Assembly: GCA_007115705.1 (NCBI GenBank)
Contig: QXEO01001123.1
Location: forward strand, 186,001 to 250,000
Direction of reading: 5' to 3'
Length of the DNA stretch: 64,000 nt
Source of the DNA: Dactylis glomerata
Taxonomy: Eukaryota > Streptophyta > Magnoliopsida > Poales > Poaceae
The notes under the pieces are model-generated. The model worked only from the letters and a program-made list of their open reading frames with translations, was not told where the DNA came from and did not search any database. Made by a program: the position numbers and the translations under genes. Shown piece after piece: positions 11,570 through 23,200 of this stretch (its first letter is position 1; each line of letters begins with the position of its first letter).

Positions 11570-12080
11570 AAATCAAAATCGGGTCTGTCCCCGGCCAGTC
11601 CCCGGCCATCGCCGGCCATCCCCGGGCATCACCGGCTGTCCCTCGCCGTAATCCACCCCCCGCCTACCAGGAGATCCGCTTCCTCCTGCCTCATCTGCTC
11701 TACCAGGAACGCCACCTCCTCCTCGCCTCCGCTCGACCAGAAGCTCCGCCGGTTGGGCGCAGATGAGGCGTTCCATCTCCGCTCGACCAGGAGCTCCGCC
11801 AGAGGGGCGCATAGGAGGAACTCGGCCTCCTCCGCTCGACCACGCTCGCCGGGAAGTCATGGGGCTTGCGCTGCTGCTGCTCCCGCTCTAGCCGCCGCTT
11901 CCCCTCACAGAGCTCGACGCTGTCGCCCCTCCTCAGTCTTCACCGAGCCGTCGCGCCTGCTGCTGGTCCTCCAATAACCTTTTCCTGTCCTTCGTGCTTG
12001 CTGGTTCGCCGACCATCGCTCGCCGCCGCTGGAGCTCGTTGGGAAGTTCTGAAGCTCGTGCTGCTGCTCCCCTGCATTCG
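11570..12080. other. GC-rich, internally repetitive block
   Basis: Repeats of 'ccccggccatcgccgg' and 'gctcgaccaggagctccgcc' type give long frames on both strands with Pro/Arg/Ser bias. No domain is recognised. It looks like a captured genic 5' region or simple GC-rich sequence rather than a working gene. Confidence 0.4.
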
Positions 12081-12565
12081 AGATTCAGAGTTCATCTGTG
12101 AGGAATAAGATGGTACAAATTGATGTGTATGAAATTGTACTCCAAGAATCATTGATGTATATGAAATTGTACAGATCACTAGTTGTTTGCAAAGAGAAAA
12201 AGATTTATATACCTTTGCTTTCCATCAAGCTTTTGATCATATGCTTCCCTTGCTTTTGTTCATACTGCTTTCAACTACCTGAATGCCACTAAGAATGACT
12301 TACATTCCAAAACTTTCCGCTCATCCCAAATCCCTATGTAGATTCAAACCAACAAAATTTAGAAGTTATTTTTTATGTCCATGCAATCACAATAATGAAA
12401 CAACTTACATGGAGCCAAAACAGAATTATATTTTTCAAGGATACGTCATGGATAGACGTATCGGTTTCAAGAAGAAGGGCCAAGAGGCCGAATTACAGCG
12501 CCGTCGACACAGACGTCGGCGGCGCAACTCCACGCTGCACAAGGGCAGCAACAGAACACACGCAA

Positions 12566-13000
12566 CTACTCACCAACCCTCCACCTATCTACGGAAGCTA
12601 GCCTAGCCTTAAAGAGGCCGGCAGCTCTCCACACCTCAGCCTCCATGAGAATCTTGCGAAGAACAACCTCAGAGGAAGGCGACGCCCCCTCAAAAACAAT
12701 GTCGTTACGATGCCTCCACAAGCACCAGCAGACAAGGGCAATGCCTGTCCAGAAATCACGCAGATCATCTTTCCCTCCATGCCAGGCACGTAGCCAGCCC
12801 ACGAACAAGGCCATCTGCGTCGGGAGGCGGTCCTCTCTGTCCCACCAACGTAGGCAAGCGGCCCACACTGACCTTGCCAGCACACAACCGAGCAGGAGAT
12901 GAGTGATGGACTCCTGGCTCTGATCGCAGAACGGGCAGGCTGAGGGCCGCGGCAAACCCCGACGCTCCAGTCTGTCCGCAGTCCAGCACTTATCCTGCAA
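12566..13000 (-). pseudogene. LINE reverse-transcriptase zinc-binding segment (fragment)
   Basis: The minus-strand frame reads DKCWTADRLERRGLP followed by a CPFC...H...C cluster and 'HLLLGCVLARSVWAACLRWW'-type residues, the zinc-binding region near the end of non-LTR retrotransposon ORF2. About 140 residues remain and no RT fingers or palm are present. The fragment starts directly after tgttttgcag on the minus strand, a good splice-acceptor context, so it may have been spliced into a chimeric transcript (inference). It lies inside the 3.6-kb Mariner-like element. Confidence 0.7.
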
Positions 13001-14327
13001 AACATGATAAAATGACAGTAGTTACTGAAGGAAAGCTTCAGATTCTACAACATGACCAAATTGTTAGCTTACATTCCAATGCCGACTTTGTGGTTATTGG
13101 ACCTGAAGTCAATTGCACTTTGTGGTTATTTTGCTTACATAGTGTTCGGTGAAAGCGACTAGACAGAGCTTCCATTCTAATGTGTTTTTGTCCATCGCCA
13201 TATCTCTGAAATTATATTCCTCCTTCTTCTTACTAAAACTAGTGAACAGTAGACTGAAACTAGTGACACCCAAGAAGCAGAACACTTAAAAATGAGAGAA
13301 CAGCAAGATAATCAGCATATAGAAATGCATAATAACTGCAATGCTGTAGTCAGGGAGCATGCATCAGTTTGTGCGTGAAGAATTGTTCATACTACTAGCA
13401 GCGAATCGGAATTTTGTGCTTGCACAAGGTACCAAAGGAGGAGGCTGATTTGAGACAGAAGATAGTCAATGGTTGTGTTGCTTAGGTTAAATCCATCGGC
13501 CAAGGCCTATTAGATTTATCTTCTGAATATCCCCGTATAACTTGCAAAAATTCTGTTCAAAAGCCAAATCACTGACACTAGTGTAGATATGTTTTAAGAA
13601 ATGTCCTTTATGACTTGGATAGTATGTACAAATATGATCAGGGATTGGAAGTTTCAGTTCAGGAAATGTTTGGAACTGAAACTTGAGGTTCCAGCAGTAC
13701 TCTGAATTTTGACTTACTGCAAGACAAGATTAAGCCATGGACACAACTCTTAAGTTTAACTTATTGCAACACAACAGATTGCAAAGCGCTCTTGTCGTGA
13801 AAATTCAGTTAGAAATTGCTCTGAAAATCCAGTCATGCCAATATTGTGATCATTGTACATAGATCACCAATTCATTAATCAACATCACAGCTGGGAGTGT
13901 ATCTAATTCATTAAGCAAAATCAACACTGGATCATTCTCCCTAGTTTCATTCAGAAAAATGTCAACATGCCATTCCAAGTTCTGAATTATCAGAGATGCT
14001 AATCCCAGGACATGGTCAACATTAAGTTCTCAATTAGGTTAGCATGAGATATACATCAAGAGAAAGCATAAATTTTATACTAGTAAGCTCATTAAAATTA
14101 ATACTGTGAACTAGTAAGCACGGTGCCAAGATGTAAACAGCATGCCACTCTAGCCTAAGTTCAGCTTGAAACAGAACATATCGGCATGTTATCTGCTTGC
14201 AACGAGATGGCTTTTCTTCTTCGTTGATCTCAGAACAGTGAACAAACCCATCATATTTACACTGAGGAGAAGCTGCTCCAGAGTTTCAGACATATTGCTG
14301 AATTAGTAGCAGCAAGATGAGGATTAC

Positions 14328-14463
14328 CGGTGTAGAAGACCCATTTGACGCGGCGCCCGGTGCCGACGTCCTCGTAGTAGGTGATGAAGTCGGCCTTGGT
14401 GCAGCCGTGGCAGTCAAACCGGCCGGCGGAGGCGCGGCTGAGGTAGGCGGCGCTGGCTGCGAG
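14328..14463 (-). pseudogene. Captured exon fragment, family not recognised
   Basis: On the minus strand this GC-rich 136-bp block is open and reads GRFDCHGCTKADFITYYED followed by VGTGRRVKWVFYTG. It is bounded by an acceptor-like ctag before it and a donor-like ggtaatcc after it. A stop codon lies just upstream in frame, so it is an exon piece rather than a whole gene. Biased composition and splice-like edges suggest a host exon picked up by the surrounding transposon. I do not recognise the protein family with confidence. Confidence 0.45.
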
Positions 14464-15628
14464 CTAGTTGAGGCCGAGAATACTGAAGAAATCCGGCGGA
14501 CTGCGGAGTCCCTTGGATGGCAGCCAACAGCAGCAGCAACGTTAGCAGGCCGGAGTGCTCATGGAGGATTCAGCTCGGGGAAGACGCCTCCTTTGCGCCG
14601 GCAGCAACAGCAGCTCGTCGGCGACGCCGCCGATGCGTACGGCCTAAGCAGCAGCAAGCAGGAGGCCAGGAGCTGTGGCTGCCAGCAGAAATCCGGAGCT
14701 CCATCCGGTCACCACCACTGAAGATCTAGCAGCGCCCCTGCATCTCCGCCACCGGAGGGGGAAAAATCGAAGCTTCAACTCAAGATGGAAGAGGACGAGT
14801 CGCGAGAGGAAGAAGAATGCCTCTAAGAGGAAGACGGAGGCGGCAATGCATCGCGGGGGAAGCAAAGCGGCTGCGGCAGCACGGGGCGGGAGGGGTGTCG
14901 TGGAAGCAACGCGCTGGGCGGCGTCGGGAGTACAGAGGAAGAGGAAGAGAGACCAGCGAGATGCTCGGTGCGACGCGAGGAAGACAAGGACGATAAACAT
15001 TGTCGGGAATTGTTCAAGCGTTTTTTTATAAAATGACCCTTGCGTCATCTAAAACGCGCCGGAGGGAGTAGCTATGATACTTGCACTATGGCTAGCCTTG
15101 TTACTAGCTTAAGTTTTATTGAGAAGTGTGATATTACATTAACATATTAGTTAAAAAAATATGTTACTCTAAGTGTCTCTCTCCTCCTTAAATACTTGCC
15201 ACATCATATTTTTTTTGCCTAGTTGGTATCTATATTACCACTTATGTTAGTCTCACTATAGGTAGTCTTATATCGATGAGTCAAAACAAAAAGCTCTCGT
15301 GTTATCTTAAAAAAAAGTGACACCTAAAAAACAATAATTAAACGTAATTGGAACAGTTGTTGACAAGTTATCCAGACAGAGAATGTGTGGGTTATCATCC
15401 AAAAGGTAATTAATGGAACTTGTAATTTATAGTAAATGGATCCTAGCAAATACTACAACTATAGATGAGAATGGAATTAGCAGCTAATATTTTTTATAAT
15501 GAAATAGATATTCCACCACGGATTTTTTGTATTACTCTTGTCAGCCTACCTGCAATCATGTGAGCTACTTGATCATAAGATGCTCTTCCATGATTTTAAT
15601 TCATGATCTCAGAAATTGAAGACTAATA

Positions 15629-15872
15629 CTCTACCTCCGTTCTAATTGATAAAGCTTATTTTTTTTAATAAAAAATTCAAACTATGTAAAGTTTGATCCA
15701 GTTTTTAAAATAAATTATTAACATGTACATTAATCTATCATTAAATACTTCATGAAATATATTTTCATATTATATATTTATAATATGATAGTTGCTGATA
15801 GTTTTTTCTTAAAATTTGATCAAAATTTAATTGTTTTTAACTTTTCAAAAATATAAGCCTTATTCATTGGAG
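15629..15872. mobile_element. Degenerate Stowaway-like MITE (TSD TA)
   Basis: The left arm 'cctccgttctaattgataaagctta' resembles the reverse complement of the right arm, 'ctccaatgaataaggcttata'. TA dinucleotides flank (15627-15628 and 15873-15874). Very AT-rich. Confidence 0.5.
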
Positions 15873-15874
15873 TA

Positions 15875-16422
15875 TAGTTCAAGCTGTTCCAAACTAATTT
15901 GCCAGATCTTTTCAGCATTTGCTCTCTCATCATCAGCCTGAGGTCAATGCATAGTATACTTTACCACAAGTGGGCGAGTTACTTCATCGAAAACAACAAA
16001 AACAAATACTTGTCATTAGTCGTGGACGGATTGTTTCATTAGCATAAACGAAAAGACAGGCTGATGTGAACATTCAAAGACTTGGCTACCAAGTCCTAAT
16101 GGTTTACTTTTCAAATCTTATCAAGTGGTACAAGTGCTAAGAATATCGCCCATGTTAGACTTTGCTCCCTATGTTTCTTTTTTGTTGGGGTGAACGTTTC
16201 CTTTGTCATTTAAATTTTTTTGGTCTTTCTGCCCAAGCACGCCTGGCGCGAACTCGCTGCGCGACGAGTTCACATGATAGTACCAGACAATAACAAGTGG
16301 GTGAACCATGTGATTGGCTTGACCAAGGGCCATTGAGCAATCGACAAGGACACCAATATGCATTAACTAATGGTGGTTAACGAGGCATTACTAATGGTTC
16401 TGTCTGTTCGATGATTAACTAC
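15875..16422. other. Intergenic, nothing recognised
   Basis: About 550 bp between two MITEs. Only short frames occur and none resembles a known domain. Confidence 0.4.
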
Positions 16423-16424
16423 TA

Positions 16425-16663
16425 CTCCCATCATACCGGATTACTGAGCAATTACGTATTTTCAGAAAAACTTTGATCATTAATTTTAATCAAGAAAATA
16501 TGAGATATATGACATCAATTTTTTACCATTGGATTCATATTCAGAAGAACTTTCCAATTGTATAATTTTTGTAACATATACCTTATACTACTTTGTTAAC
16601 AAAATTAATGGTTAAAGTTCTTCTTAAAATGCGTAATTGCTCAATAATCCGATATGAAAGGAG
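16425..16663. mobile_element. Stowaway-like MITE (TSD TA)
   Basis: The left end ctcccatcataccggattac and the reverse complement of the right end, ctcctttcatatcggattat, continue together through 'tgagcaattacg'. TA flanks both ends (16423-16424 and 16664-16665). It lies about 600 bp upstream of the NLR start codon. Confidence 0.75.
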
Positions 16664-16665
16664 TA

Positions 16666-17268
16666 GTTAAATACTCTCTCAATCCTTTTACTATTCTTTT
16701 TCAAGGACTTTGCTTCCTGTACTATCTTTGCTTTGTTCAAATAGCTAGAAGCCAATTCCTCCCGTCAGGTACAGCTCGAATGCTTTGATTCCGCAATAAA
16801 ATCATTAGAATTTTCTGTTATATCTGGCCAATACCGTTTGAAATATCTAACTCATCTCAGATAGCCATCTGTGTGATAGGGAGCCTGTGATGGCCGGATG
16901 ATTAATTCAGTTTACCTTGTCATCTGCGTGATACGGAGTCTGTGATGGCTCTGTCTTCTTTGACGGCTCCAAAACCTTTTGCGATAGAGCTACCTACGAA
17001 GATGTTAAGAAACATAATAAGAAACAGAGAGCTGTATCGATATACATTGAAAAATATCAGCTCCAAGTCATTAGCTGTTGACTCGCTGGATGATTGACTC
17101 GCTGGATGATTGATTTAATTCAAGATGTGGATGGGGCAAAACTTCACATCTAGTACTTCACCTTTAAGAAGGCCATCTCTGCACAGTTGAAGCACAACTC
17201 ATTCCAGCACTCCCAACATCACACACGAGAATTAAACACCAGATCTGGAGAGCTAGCAGGTGCCAGCC
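16666..17268 (+). promoter_or_regulatory. Upstream region of the NLR gene
   Basis: About 600 bp between a MITE and the NLR start codon. It contains a local repeat ('tgactcgctggatgattga' twice near 17080-17115) and a purine/CA-rich leader just before the ATG. No confident TATA box was identified. Confidence 0.35.
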
Positions 17269-20200
17269 ATGGCGGACCTGGTAGTTGGGTTGGCCAAGTC
17301 GGTGGTGGAGGGTGCGTTGACCAAGGCCCAGTCGGCGATCGAGGATGAGTTCCAGCTCCGGCAGAGCGCGCAGCAAGATCTCGTCTTCATCACCGGCGAG
17401 TTCGAAATGATGCACTCCTTCCTCAACGTCGCCACCAAGGAGCGCGTGGAGAACAAGGTGGTGATGACCTGGGTACGGCAGGTCCGCGAGCTGGCCTACG
17501 ACGTGGAGGACTGTATCGAGTTCGTTGTCCACCTCGACACCAAGACCAGCTGGTGGTGGCGCATGATCCCACCGTGGTGTATTGCGCCGCCACCCACGGC
17601 GCATGCGCTTGACGAGGCAGTTAGCGACATCGAGCAGCTCAAGGCCCGGGTGGAGCACGTGAGCACCAGGAACGCACGCTATAGCCTCATCAGCGACTCT
17701 GGCTCCAAGCCTGTCACGCAGCATCTAGCGGCTGCAACTGGTGCCGCTGCCCTCGGCTCGACGGCATTCAACATGCTCGTCGAGGCAAGGGAAGCTGCAA
17801 GGAGAGGACAGGGCTTAGGGGACCTCACCCAGTTGATCACCAACAAGCATCACACTGAAGGCTCTGCTCTTCAGGTGATCTCTGTGTGGGGAACAGGTGG
17901 CGATCTTGGGACCACCTCCGTCATCAGGAAGGCGTACAATGATCCAGAAATCAGTAAGAAATTTTCATGTCGCTCGTGGGTGAAGGTCATGCATCCTTTC
18001 AATCCCCTCGAGTTCGTCCGGCGCTTCATGGCTCAGGTCTACACAAACGCTTGTGAACAACAAGGCGCCCGCGTTGGTGTACATGTTCTCAAGAAGATGG
18101 AGACCAGCCAAGAAGATCTCCTCGAGGAATTTGTGGAAGAAGTCAACACCAAGACTTACCTCGTCGTCTTGGAGAACCTGACTGATATGGTAGATTGGGA
18201 TGCCGTAAGGACGTTCCTTCCTGACATGAAGAAAGGCAGCTGGATCATCGTTTCCACGCAGCAATTTGACGTTGCAAGCTTGTGCATCGGACACTCTTAC
18301 CAGGCATTGGAGCTGAAGCAATTCTCGCCTGAGCACTCAGTTTGTGCCTTCATCAAAGAGGTAAAGCAAGAAATTATATAAATATCAATTACATACTTTT
18401 AGGAAATCACACTTTTTTAGATTTTTTTTTATTCGGTACTAGGTTTTAAGATGGAGACATTAGTGTTTTATGCATATATACTTTTGATCATATTGCTAGT
18501 ATGTCTTTTAATAAAAAATATAATCATGTGCATTTAAATGTGACAAAATGTACAACAAGTCTAGTTATGTATATTAGCCTAGGTAGTTGCGTTGTCAAAT
18601 GTTAATTAACTACTACACCACAGGCAGACTATCTGTTGCGAGTGATTTGTGAAGAGAACGAGAGAATCGGCAATTGAATCAAAATTGTAGTCCTTATTGA
18701 TGATTGATCAAGTTCATATACACTGTGAGCAGATGCCTCCAAATTAAGAAGGGGAGGCTACGCTCCAGGGGAGAAGTTGTGACGGTTCCCACATGGTGGG
18801 ATTAGCACGTGCTGGCAGCAGGGATTATCCTTTAATTAACGCTAAGTTAATTATTCTGAACACTATCCTCGAACCCTTAATCCGTAGTAGCAATCAGGAT
18901 TTGAGCCTAAACATATTTTATCAGCTGGTGGAGATGGCAGCTCCCATGAATTAATCCAGACACCAACCCAATTCCGATTTTTACAAGCTAGTCGTATTCA
19001 CAGGCTTCGATTATTTCCAGGAAACTAAAATAGAATTTGTTTTTATTTTGAATGGTCACCGGGGGAAGAGGTTCCCCACCTGAATATATTTCATTCGAAA
19101 AAGGCCTGAGAGCCAGATGTTTACAGCAGAGACGACAGGGTAAGAGCAGTGGCGGACCTACAGACCAATTCCTGGGCGGGCCAGCTACAGCAAATCATTT
19201 TTTTCCTTCAAAATTTGGACCCTTATTAGGCCGGCCCAACTAGGAAATCGAAGTTATGACCAAATCCTGGGCGGGCCATGGCCCAGGTCGGCCCCAACGT
19301 AGCTCCGCCACTGGGTAAGAGGAGGGGAGACTAAATAGAGGGAGAGTTTTTACACTCTAGCATTGTTTAGGCATCTAAGCCAGAGATCAGCATCAGCTCG
19401 AAGCCCCGCAGGGAGGCGTTCTCTCCAGGTAGCGGCATCATCCTTGCACATGCATACGAGGTGGCGCAAGCACGGGCGATCCCCCCGGAATGCCACGTTG
19501 TTATGGTGTTTCCAAATATTCCAGTAGCAGAGAGAAGCAAAGGTGGACGACGTCGCGCCCAGCACCAACCCAGGCAGTGTTTCAGATCCAAAATGCAATG
19601 CACTATATCTTTTAATAGTTGAGCAAACTTTGGTGATCTGGGTGAGGTATGGGGTGCTAGAACAAAGTACATGAGCAATTTCTTCTTTGGGTCCAAGAAC
19701 AAATAAATGTCAATGTTACCCTTCTTTTATTTATATGCTTTTCTCTCAAGAATAATAAAATGAGAGTTATAGGCACAATGCTTGATGAAATTAACGAGGA
19801 GAAACAGAATAAACATGAGTAAGTACATCTAGAATGTAGAACAAATTAAATGAATAACATATTAGACGGGGAAAGTACATCATTAAGATGAAACCTAGGC
19901 CTGATTCTAACAAGATACTACATTGTTTAGTTACTGAAAACTCCCATTGTACCAAAAAAAAACATGTCGAAACACCCAATTTACCATATGTTTGACCAAA
20001 TTGAGCACACAACTAACTCGTAGCAGGATTACTTTTCTATTTATAGGAGTATTTGGATTGGTTAAATAAATACTTGTGCCAACATTACTCAACTGTTTCG
20101 CCGGGGGGGGGGGGGGGGGGTGCTATTAGTATGTAAATGAAATGAGATGTAAGTGAATTGAAATGAATGCTATTGTAGTATTCATTTTTTGTCACATCAA

Positions 20201-23200
20201 CAGAGTAATTAGTGACCAAACTTGTCATAGCCAATCAATATACACCCGACGAAACAAAAAGGAGGGTCATAGGTCAACATTCATCATCGCGTACATAGCT
20301 AGCCAACTTTACAGCGTGTGCCATGTTCCGGCAAAGGTGATGCTAAAGAGTAGTCTGTTGAAGTTAGACTGATCGGGTTTAACAACAGTCCACAGCAGGG
20401 TCTGAGTCTAGCAAAGATGTTCTCAGACAAGAACTGGTAGAGCTATAGGTAAGCAAATACTGAGTTGATTTGCTTTTGCTGATTAGTGGGTCTTACGAGG
20501 AGAACTAAGCCATTGTATCATACTGGTAGACCTATAAGCAAGAAAAAGCTGACTGAATTTTGCTCTGCTAGTACCAGCCTATGTGGCAGTGGCATCCTTT
20601 ATCTGCCAATAAACCTTACCACATTCCCCATGCTCTTGCCTTTGTCCTCGGTATTAACATCTCTCCCCACGTGCAGGGTTCTCAAGATTGTGGAGATAAA
20701 GATGAGAAACTAGCTTTATCTCAAGTGGGCCAAGATTTCTCCAATGGAAAAACTCCATCTAATATGGAAGCTGCCACTTATTGGATGAAAAACTACCCCC
20801 TTGTTGGACGTGAGACAGAAATGAATGAACTCCGTGGGTATATAGCAAGGGCACGTATCGACAATTCCCTAGTTATATCCGTTTGGGGAATAGCTGGCAT
20901 TGGGAAATCTGCTCTTGTTAGAAGCTTGTATTACGACTTTATTGTGCTTTGCAGCAGCCAGTTCAAAAATTACAGGTGGGTGGACGTATCACATCCATTC
21001 GATTTAAGGGATTTTTCCCGAAGCTTGATTTCAGATCATCAATCACAAAAAGACCCTATTAAAGAATGCTGCGAGCTTCTGAGCAAACATCACTGTCTCG
21101 TGGTTATTGATGATCTCCAGTCCAAAGAAGAATGGGACTTAATACAGGCTGCATTGATATCCAAATCTTCTACAAGTATTATAATTGTCATTACAACTGA
21201 AGCCAGCATCGCTACATATTGCACAAATAACGAAAAGCAAGTCTTTAATGTCAAAGGACTAGAAGCTGATGCAGCTATGGAACTCTTCATGAAAGAGGTG
21301 TGTTTACTTACACGCTATATTATCTACGCTTCTTGTGTTTGGATCTATAGTATCTAGCGTTTCTTGCATGCTCGGTCCTCACAACCTATAGTATCTACCG
21401 TTTCTTTGATGCAACATGTTCTCGTACACTTGGAAAGTAAAAAAGGGTATGACCATGTGTGAAGTATAAAATTTAATGCACGATACGACTTTTATGTAAA
21501 AACTAGCATGGTGGCCCTCGCAAATGCGAGGGCAATATTCTTTATTTTTATTATTTAGTCTTATTCCTCTTTAATTATTTATAAGCATGTATATTCATAT
21601 ATGTCACTAAGATTTTATATGGTTTTGTAAGCACCCAATATTTTGTGCATGTCACATATTTAATCATATTTATTTTGTATACAAATCATTGTTTTGCTAT
21701 TTCAAATTATCACACTGATCATCTTATGTTGTGTATGAATGTTATATATTACTTTTACACATAATTGAAGTTAGCTCGCTTTCTAACCACTGTGTGTATT
21801 TAAAGACGCCAAAGTAGCTTTTCGTTTCAAACTGTGTGTGATCTATAAAACCAATTCTAAGATGCTCCAATTGATCAACCAGTTTTCCTTATATGAACAT
21901 CTTCTATCAATCACCATGCTTCCAATAGGTATTAATTTATTAATAATATATGATCATCGTGTACTGACAAGGCTAATTATCTACCAGCTATACTCCTTTC
22001 ACCACAGCTCATTTACAATTATTATGATCTATTTCGTGTGATCTAAGTCGCTTCAGATGTGGTCAACTAATAAAGAGGTCCACATGATTAGTGTTCTTAT
22101 GTTATGTTTTTTGAAAAATTTAGCATAGATCTTTTACACTTGCACTATGACTTGATATAGCTGATAAAAATTATAGGGACCTATCCATTTGCATGAACTA
22201 TAAAGGATGTCTTATTAGATTGCCGGACAGATGCACACTGCAATTTATAGTCTATGCATGTCTTCGGAACTTGTCTTAGTTTTTCTTATCCATGAAACAT
22301 CATAATGCAAGATGGTACTGATTGTTTCAAGTTGGGTGTAATCTATAAAACTGCTCCTAAGATTCTAATCCTATTGATCAAATGGTCTACCTTATGGGCG
22401 ACGTCTCTTATAAAAAACATGTTTTCACTGGTATCTTTTTTAGTAGTAATATGATTGTTCTCCTGTGTGCATTGACATGCTTAATTACTTCTACCGAGAC
22501 ACCCCATTCTTTCACCGCTGAACATATCTATTTTATTCGACAATAATCGTGCTTATAGCTAATGGATATCAACTCAGTTGCACCATATCAATTTATAATT
22601 TATCATGTATAAACATGCATACATGATTGAAACTGTAGTCAAGATAATGTGTGTGAAGCCATTATCTCTAACAATGATCAACGCATGTCTGATGACGATG
22701 GCCTTCGCCAATTCGGGAGTTCCTGGGATGCCTTATTATTTTATTATCTTTTATTATTTTAATACCAAATAATTCTTGTAACTCTAAGCAATATAACATC
22801 GAATAACATAATATTTTCTAACATCTCACTAACGTAACATCCAATAAAATCTACCCACGATACAAATATATTTCTATAAATTGATCCAATTTTACAATGT
22901 AGAAACTACATGCATAGTTAATTATATGTTTTTTCAAATTGTAACGTAATTATTCACCAACAAATTAAAGATTAATAAAGTTTTTTCTGGAGATGCAATA
23001 TTTTATTTAAATTGTAATTTATGGTGACTATAAGAATACACAGAACCATAAATGTGGCCCTCGCAAATGCGTTATAGTTAGATTTATATTAAGTTAAAAT
23101 GATTTGATGTTCAGTATCATAGTTTAAATTTAATCCAATTTCTAAATTTCTAAATTTAATTATCACTGTGAAATTCACATATTAATCGAGTTGTATCCTT

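Larger units (their letters stand above)
11467..15068. mobile_element. 3.6-kb Mariner/Stowaway-like element with captured fragments (TSD TA)
   Basis: The left end ctccctccagcgcgaaaagg and the reverse complement of the right end, ctccctccggcgcgttttag, share about 20 of 28 positions including ctccctcc, gcgcg and atgacg. TA flanks both ends (11465-11466 and 15069-15070). No transposase is visible. The interior is mosaic: a GC-rich block (11570-12080), a LINE zinc-binding segment (12566-13000, minus), AT-rich intron-like DNA (13005-14320), and a GC-rich block with an exon fragment (14328-14463, minus). This is the pattern of a gene-capturing non-autonomous transposon (inference). The alternative is two unrelated MITE ends around host DNA. 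Confidence 0.55.
11087..15267. mobile_element. PIF/Harbinger-type MITE split by nested insertions (TSD TTA)
   Basis: The left end ggctggtcatagtggg and the reverse complement of the right end, gactacctatagtgag, are imperfect inverted repeats. TTA flanks both ends (11084-11086 and 15268-15270). After removing the Stowaway (11184-11277) and the 3.6-kb TA-flanked insert (11467-15068), each with one TA, about 480 bp of MITE remains, similar in character to its neighbour at 10694-10929. Confidence 0.65.
18361..20676 (+). other. NLR intron 1 (2316 bp)
   Basis: Donor AAAGAG|gtaaag at 18361, acceptor gtgcag|GGTTCT ending at 20676, phase 0. It contains a LINE tail on the minus strand (about 19050-19600), a hAT MITE (19147-19313), and a run of about 18 G at 20103-20120. 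The rest is AT-rich and unassigned. Confidence 0.75.

Noticed and set aside
14317..14721. 134-aa plus-strand Gly/Ala-rich ORF
   Set aside because: GC-rich chance frame opposite the captured exon, whose minus-strand reading has better protein character and splice-like edges.
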